A DNA stretch of 7,448 nucleotides from Bacteroidota bacterium (GTDB taxonomy: Bacteria > Bacteroidota > Bacteroidia > UBA7662). Each line of letters begins with the position of its first letter. Positions within the stretch are counted from its first letter, which is position 1. The notes beneath the pieces were generated by a model that was given only the letters and a program-made list of their open reading frames with translations, had not been told where the DNA came from and did not search any database. The DNA lies in the NCBI GenBank assembly GCA_016868485.1, contig VGGT01000090.1:1-7448 (forward strand), in the 5' to 3' direction. The position numbers and the translations under genes were made by a program. Below are positions 5,120 through 7,448 of the stretch, in pieces.

Positions 5120-6850
5120 ATGACTGATCCTGTGCTGACCGAAACCGCCAAGACCGAAAAGAAATGGAAGTATGCCCAGGCGCCACCTTCAGCATCTGTG
5201 GCAGCGCTCGCCGATGCCTTGCAGGTCGATGAACCCATAGCGTGGCTGTTGTGCCACCGTAAAGTTTGCTCATTTGAGCAGGCACGCGATTTTTTTCGTC
5301 CCGATCTTGGCAAGCTCCACGACCCCTTCCTCATGAAGGACATGGAAAAAGCCGTGGATCGCCTCGCTGAAGCAATCGAGCGACAGGAAAGGATATTGGT
5401 GTATGGCGACTACGACGTGGATGGCACAACTTCTGTAGCGGTATTGTACTGTTTCATCCAATCCCTCAACCCTGCGGTACAGTTTTATGTACCTGACCGC
5501 CATAAGGAAGGATATGGTCTCAGCATGACTGGGGTGGAATGGGCAGCCGAAAACAACATTGACCTGATCATTACCCTCGATTGTGGCATAACAGCTGTAG
5601 CGGAGGTGGAATGGGCCAACGAATTGGGCATCGATGTGGTGGTGACCGATCACCACTTACCCGCTGTTTTGCCACAGGCCTATGCCATTCTCAATCCCAA
5701 ACAGCCGGGCTGCGCCTATCCCTTTAAGGAACTGAGTGGTTGTGGCATTGGCTATAAACTGGTGCAGGCCTATGCGATCAAACACCGAATATCGTCTGAG
5801 TGGATCACCCAATCGCTCGAACTCGTTGCCGTGAGTATAGCCGCCGACTTCGTTCCCTTGACGGGCGAAAATCGAATTCTGGCCTATTACGGCCTCCAAA
5901 AACTCAACCAAAATCCGTGTCCAGGCCTCAAAGCGGTCATTCAACTTTCGCGGCCCAAAAGTGAACTCAGCGTGAATGATATCGTGTTTTCGATCGCACC
6001 GCGAATCAATGCAGCAGGCCGAATGGGCGATGCACGCCAAGCCGTGGAACTGCTGCTGAGCAGCGATGCATACGATGCGGATGTTCGGGCGGCTGCCATC
6101 AATACCACCAATTCTGATCGACGAGATGTGGATGCCTTGATTACCCGTGAAGCCTTAGAAATGGCCCGGTGTGCCACCAATTTTTCGGAACGCAAAACCA
6201 CCGTGGTATTCGGTGCCCATTGGCATAAAGGCGTCTTAGGCATAGTAGCATCGCGTCTTGTTGAGCAATATTACCGCCCAACTGTTGTTTTTAGTCACGC
6301 CGACGGCCTGCTTACGGGCTCAGCCAGGACCGTTAATGGCTTCAATATCTATCAAGCCCTATTGGGTTGTTCGGAGTGCATCGAACAATTCGGTGGACAT
6401 GAAGCAGCGGCGGGCCTCACCATCAAAGCAGAAAATCTCGACGCTTTTTGCACCCGGTTCGAACAAGAGGTCGACCGTTTAATTCTTGAAGAACAACTGT
6501 TGCCGTCGCTCGATATCGAACGCCCGATCCGGCTGGCCCAAATCACGCCCAAATTCTTCAGGATTTTGCGCCAATTTGCCCCATTTGGACCCGAAAATCC
6601 ACAACCCATTTTTGCTTCAGAAGCCGTCTTCTCCGATGGAACCGCCAAAATAGTGGGCGAAAACCACCTGCTCATGAAGGTCCAACAAGAGGACAGTCAA
6701 TCCTTCACCGCCATTGCTTTTGGCTCGGCCGCACATCTCAATCGGATGGCCAAAGGACTCCCCTTCAATATGGCCTACACCATAGAAGAAAATACATTCC
6801 GGGGCCAAACTGAAATTAAGTTGATCATCAAAGACATCAAATTTCTCTGA
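5120..6850 (+). CDS. recJ: Single-stranded-DNA-specific exonuclease RecJ
   Basis: RecJ degrades single-stranded DNA 5' to 3' in recombination repair (RecFOR pathway), mismatch repair and replication-fork processing. It is a cytoplasmic, metal-dependent DHH-family phosphoesterase. From the ATG at 5120 it has 576 residues, usual for the family. Motif I GDYDVDG is at 96-102, the motif II aspartate is in LDCGIT (D154), DHH is at 177-179, AADFVPL lies near 242, and PRINAAGRM starts at 294. The DHHA1 part contains ASRLVEQYYRPTVVFS (377-392) and GGHEAAAG (425-432). An OB-fold region closes the protein, ending in EIKLIIKDIKF. The frame is open back to TTG at 5075, but those 15 codons overlap the possible promoter and are not family-like, so the ATG is preferred. 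lptB begins 15 bp after the stop, so the two are probably cotranscribed. All catalytic residues appear intact. Confidence 0.97.
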   Translation: MTDPVLTETAKTEKKWKYAQAPPSASVAALADALQVDEPIAWLLCHRKVCSFEQARDFFRPDLGKLHDPFLMKDMEKAVDRLAEAIERQERILVYGDYDVDGTTSVAVLYCFIQSLNPAVQFYVPDRHKEGYGLSMTGVEWAAENNIDLIITLDCGITAVAEVEWANELGIDVVVTDHHLPAVLPQAYAILNPKQPGCAYPFKELSGCGIGYKLVQAYAIKHRISSEWITQSLELVAVSIAADFVPLTGENRILAYYGLQKLNQNPCPGLKAVIQLSRPKSELSVNDIVFSIAPRINAAGRMGDARQAVELLLSSDAYDADVRAAAINTTNSDRRDVDALITREALEMARCATNFSERKTTVVFGAHWHKGVLGIVASRLVEQYYRPTVVFSHADGLLTGSARTVNGFNIYQALLGCSECIEQFGGHEAAAGLTIKAENLDAFCTRFEQEVDRLILEEQLLPSLDIERPIRLAQITPKFFRILRQFAPFGPENPQPIFASEAVFSDGTAKIVGENHLLMKVQQEDSQSFTAIAFGSAAHLNRMAKGLPFNMAYTIEENTFRGQTEIKLIIKDIKFL

Positions 6851-6865
6851 ACGACCACACCCGAT

Positions 6866-7448
6866 ATGATTCTCCGATCTGAGCATTTAGTGAAACAATA
6901 CAAGCGAAGAAAAGTGGTCGACCAAGTTTCGGTATCGGTTGCTCGCGGCGAAATTGTTGGCCTACTTGGCCCCAATGGTGCCGGAAAAACCACTACTTTT
7001 TATATGATGGTAGGCCTCATACGCAGTGATACGGGGCGGGTTTTCCTCGATGAGCGCGACATCACTGACCTGCCTATGTATAAACGTGCACGTTTGGGCA
7101 TCGGTTATCTTCCCCAAGAGGCCTCCGTGTTTCGGAAACTATCTGTCGAAGACAATATTCGCGCAGTTTTGCAATTCACCCCACGCACCCCATCCGAACA
7201 AACCGCTCGCCTCGAGGAACTGTTGGAAGAATTCGGTCTTCAGCATGTGCGCCGCAATCCGGGCGATGTCTTGTCGGGTGGAGAGCGCCGCCGAACAGAA
7301 ATAGCCCGTTCACTGGCTGCCGATCCATCCTTTATATTGCTCGACGAGCCCTTTGCCGGGGTCGACCCCATTGCGGTAGAGGACATTCAAGGCATCGTTT
7401 TTCGATTGAAGCAAAAGAACATCGGCATTTTAATTACCGATCATAATG
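6866..7448 (+). CDS. lptB: Lipopolysaccharide export ABC transporter ATPase LptB (partial, 3' end missing)
   Basis: LptB is the cytoplasmic ATPase of the LptB2FGC complex, which extracts lipopolysaccharide from the inner membrane and drives it along the Lpt bridge to the outer membrane. The first 194 codons are present, and the frame is open to the window edge. Visible motifs are Walker A GPNGAGKT (35-42), the Q-loop glutamine in YLPQEASVF (Q84), the signature LSGGERRR (136-143), Walker B FILLDE (156-161), the D-loop AGVDP (164-168), and the H-loop histidine in ITDHN (H193). GERRR together with LDEPFAGVDPIAV and IGILITDHN is diagnostic of LptB rather than of other ABC ATPases. The protein is usually about 240 residues, so roughly 45 are missing. 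It starts 15 bp after recJ with no promoter or Shine-Dalgarno sequence, so it probably depends on upstream transcription. Confidence 0.96.
   Translation, partial: MILRSEHLVKQYKRRKVVDQVSVSVARGEIVGLLGPNGAGKTTTFYMMVGLIRSDTGRVFLDERDITDLPMYKRARLGIGYLPQEASVFRKLSVEDNIRAVLQFTPRTPSEQTARLEELLEEFGLQHVRRNPGDVLSGGERRRTEIARSLAADPSFILLDEPFAGVDPIAVEDIQGIVFRLKQKNIGILITDHN

Noticed and set aside
5270..5656. Open frame of 128 codons on the - strand
   Set aside because: It is antisense to the catalytic core of recJ (motifs I to III). The recJ frame explains this DNA fully.

Overview
The window looks like ordinary chromosomal DNA of a member of the Bacteroidota. Base composition is near 50% G+C by eye. Four observations support this placement. 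The uvrB promoter matches the Bacteroidota-type TTG-N17-TAnnTTTG consensus. No start codon has a convincing Shine-Dalgarno sequence. The UvrB, RecJ and LptB sequences resemble the versions I know from that phylum. LptB implies a Gram-negative outer membrane. I cannot name a genus.

Left part (1-1697, + strand): the 3' end of a Mn/Zn/Fe-type ABC transporter ATPase overlaps by ATGA a 511-residue gene. That gene joins a metal ABC permease (about residues 1-280) to a complete DtxR/MntR-type metal-dependent repressor and a C-terminal FeoA-like domain. This is the architecture of chlamydial YtgCR, in which the repressor is released from the permease. It is the most interesting item in the window.

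Middle part (1719-2855, - strand): a secreted glycerophosphodiester phosphodiesterase faces the transporter genes, with 21 bp between the two stop codons. It starts from GTG just after a 51-codon unrecognised small gene. A 24-bp tandem duplication lies within its signal peptide. The small gene and uvrB diverge from a 105-bp intergenic region (2856-2960), which holds the uvrB promoter and a perfect 10-bp palindrome inside that promoter.

Right part (2961-7448, + strand): uvrB (nucleotide excision repair), recJ (single-strand exonuclease) and the start of lptB (lipopolysaccharide export ATPase) follow in the same direction. The 3' end of uvrB is followed by a diverged second copy of its last 43 bases. 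recJ and lptB are 15 bp apart and are probably cotranscribed. No RNA genes, insertion sequences, CRISPR arrays or clear intrinsic terminators were seen. There is no gene-free stretch over 300 bases.
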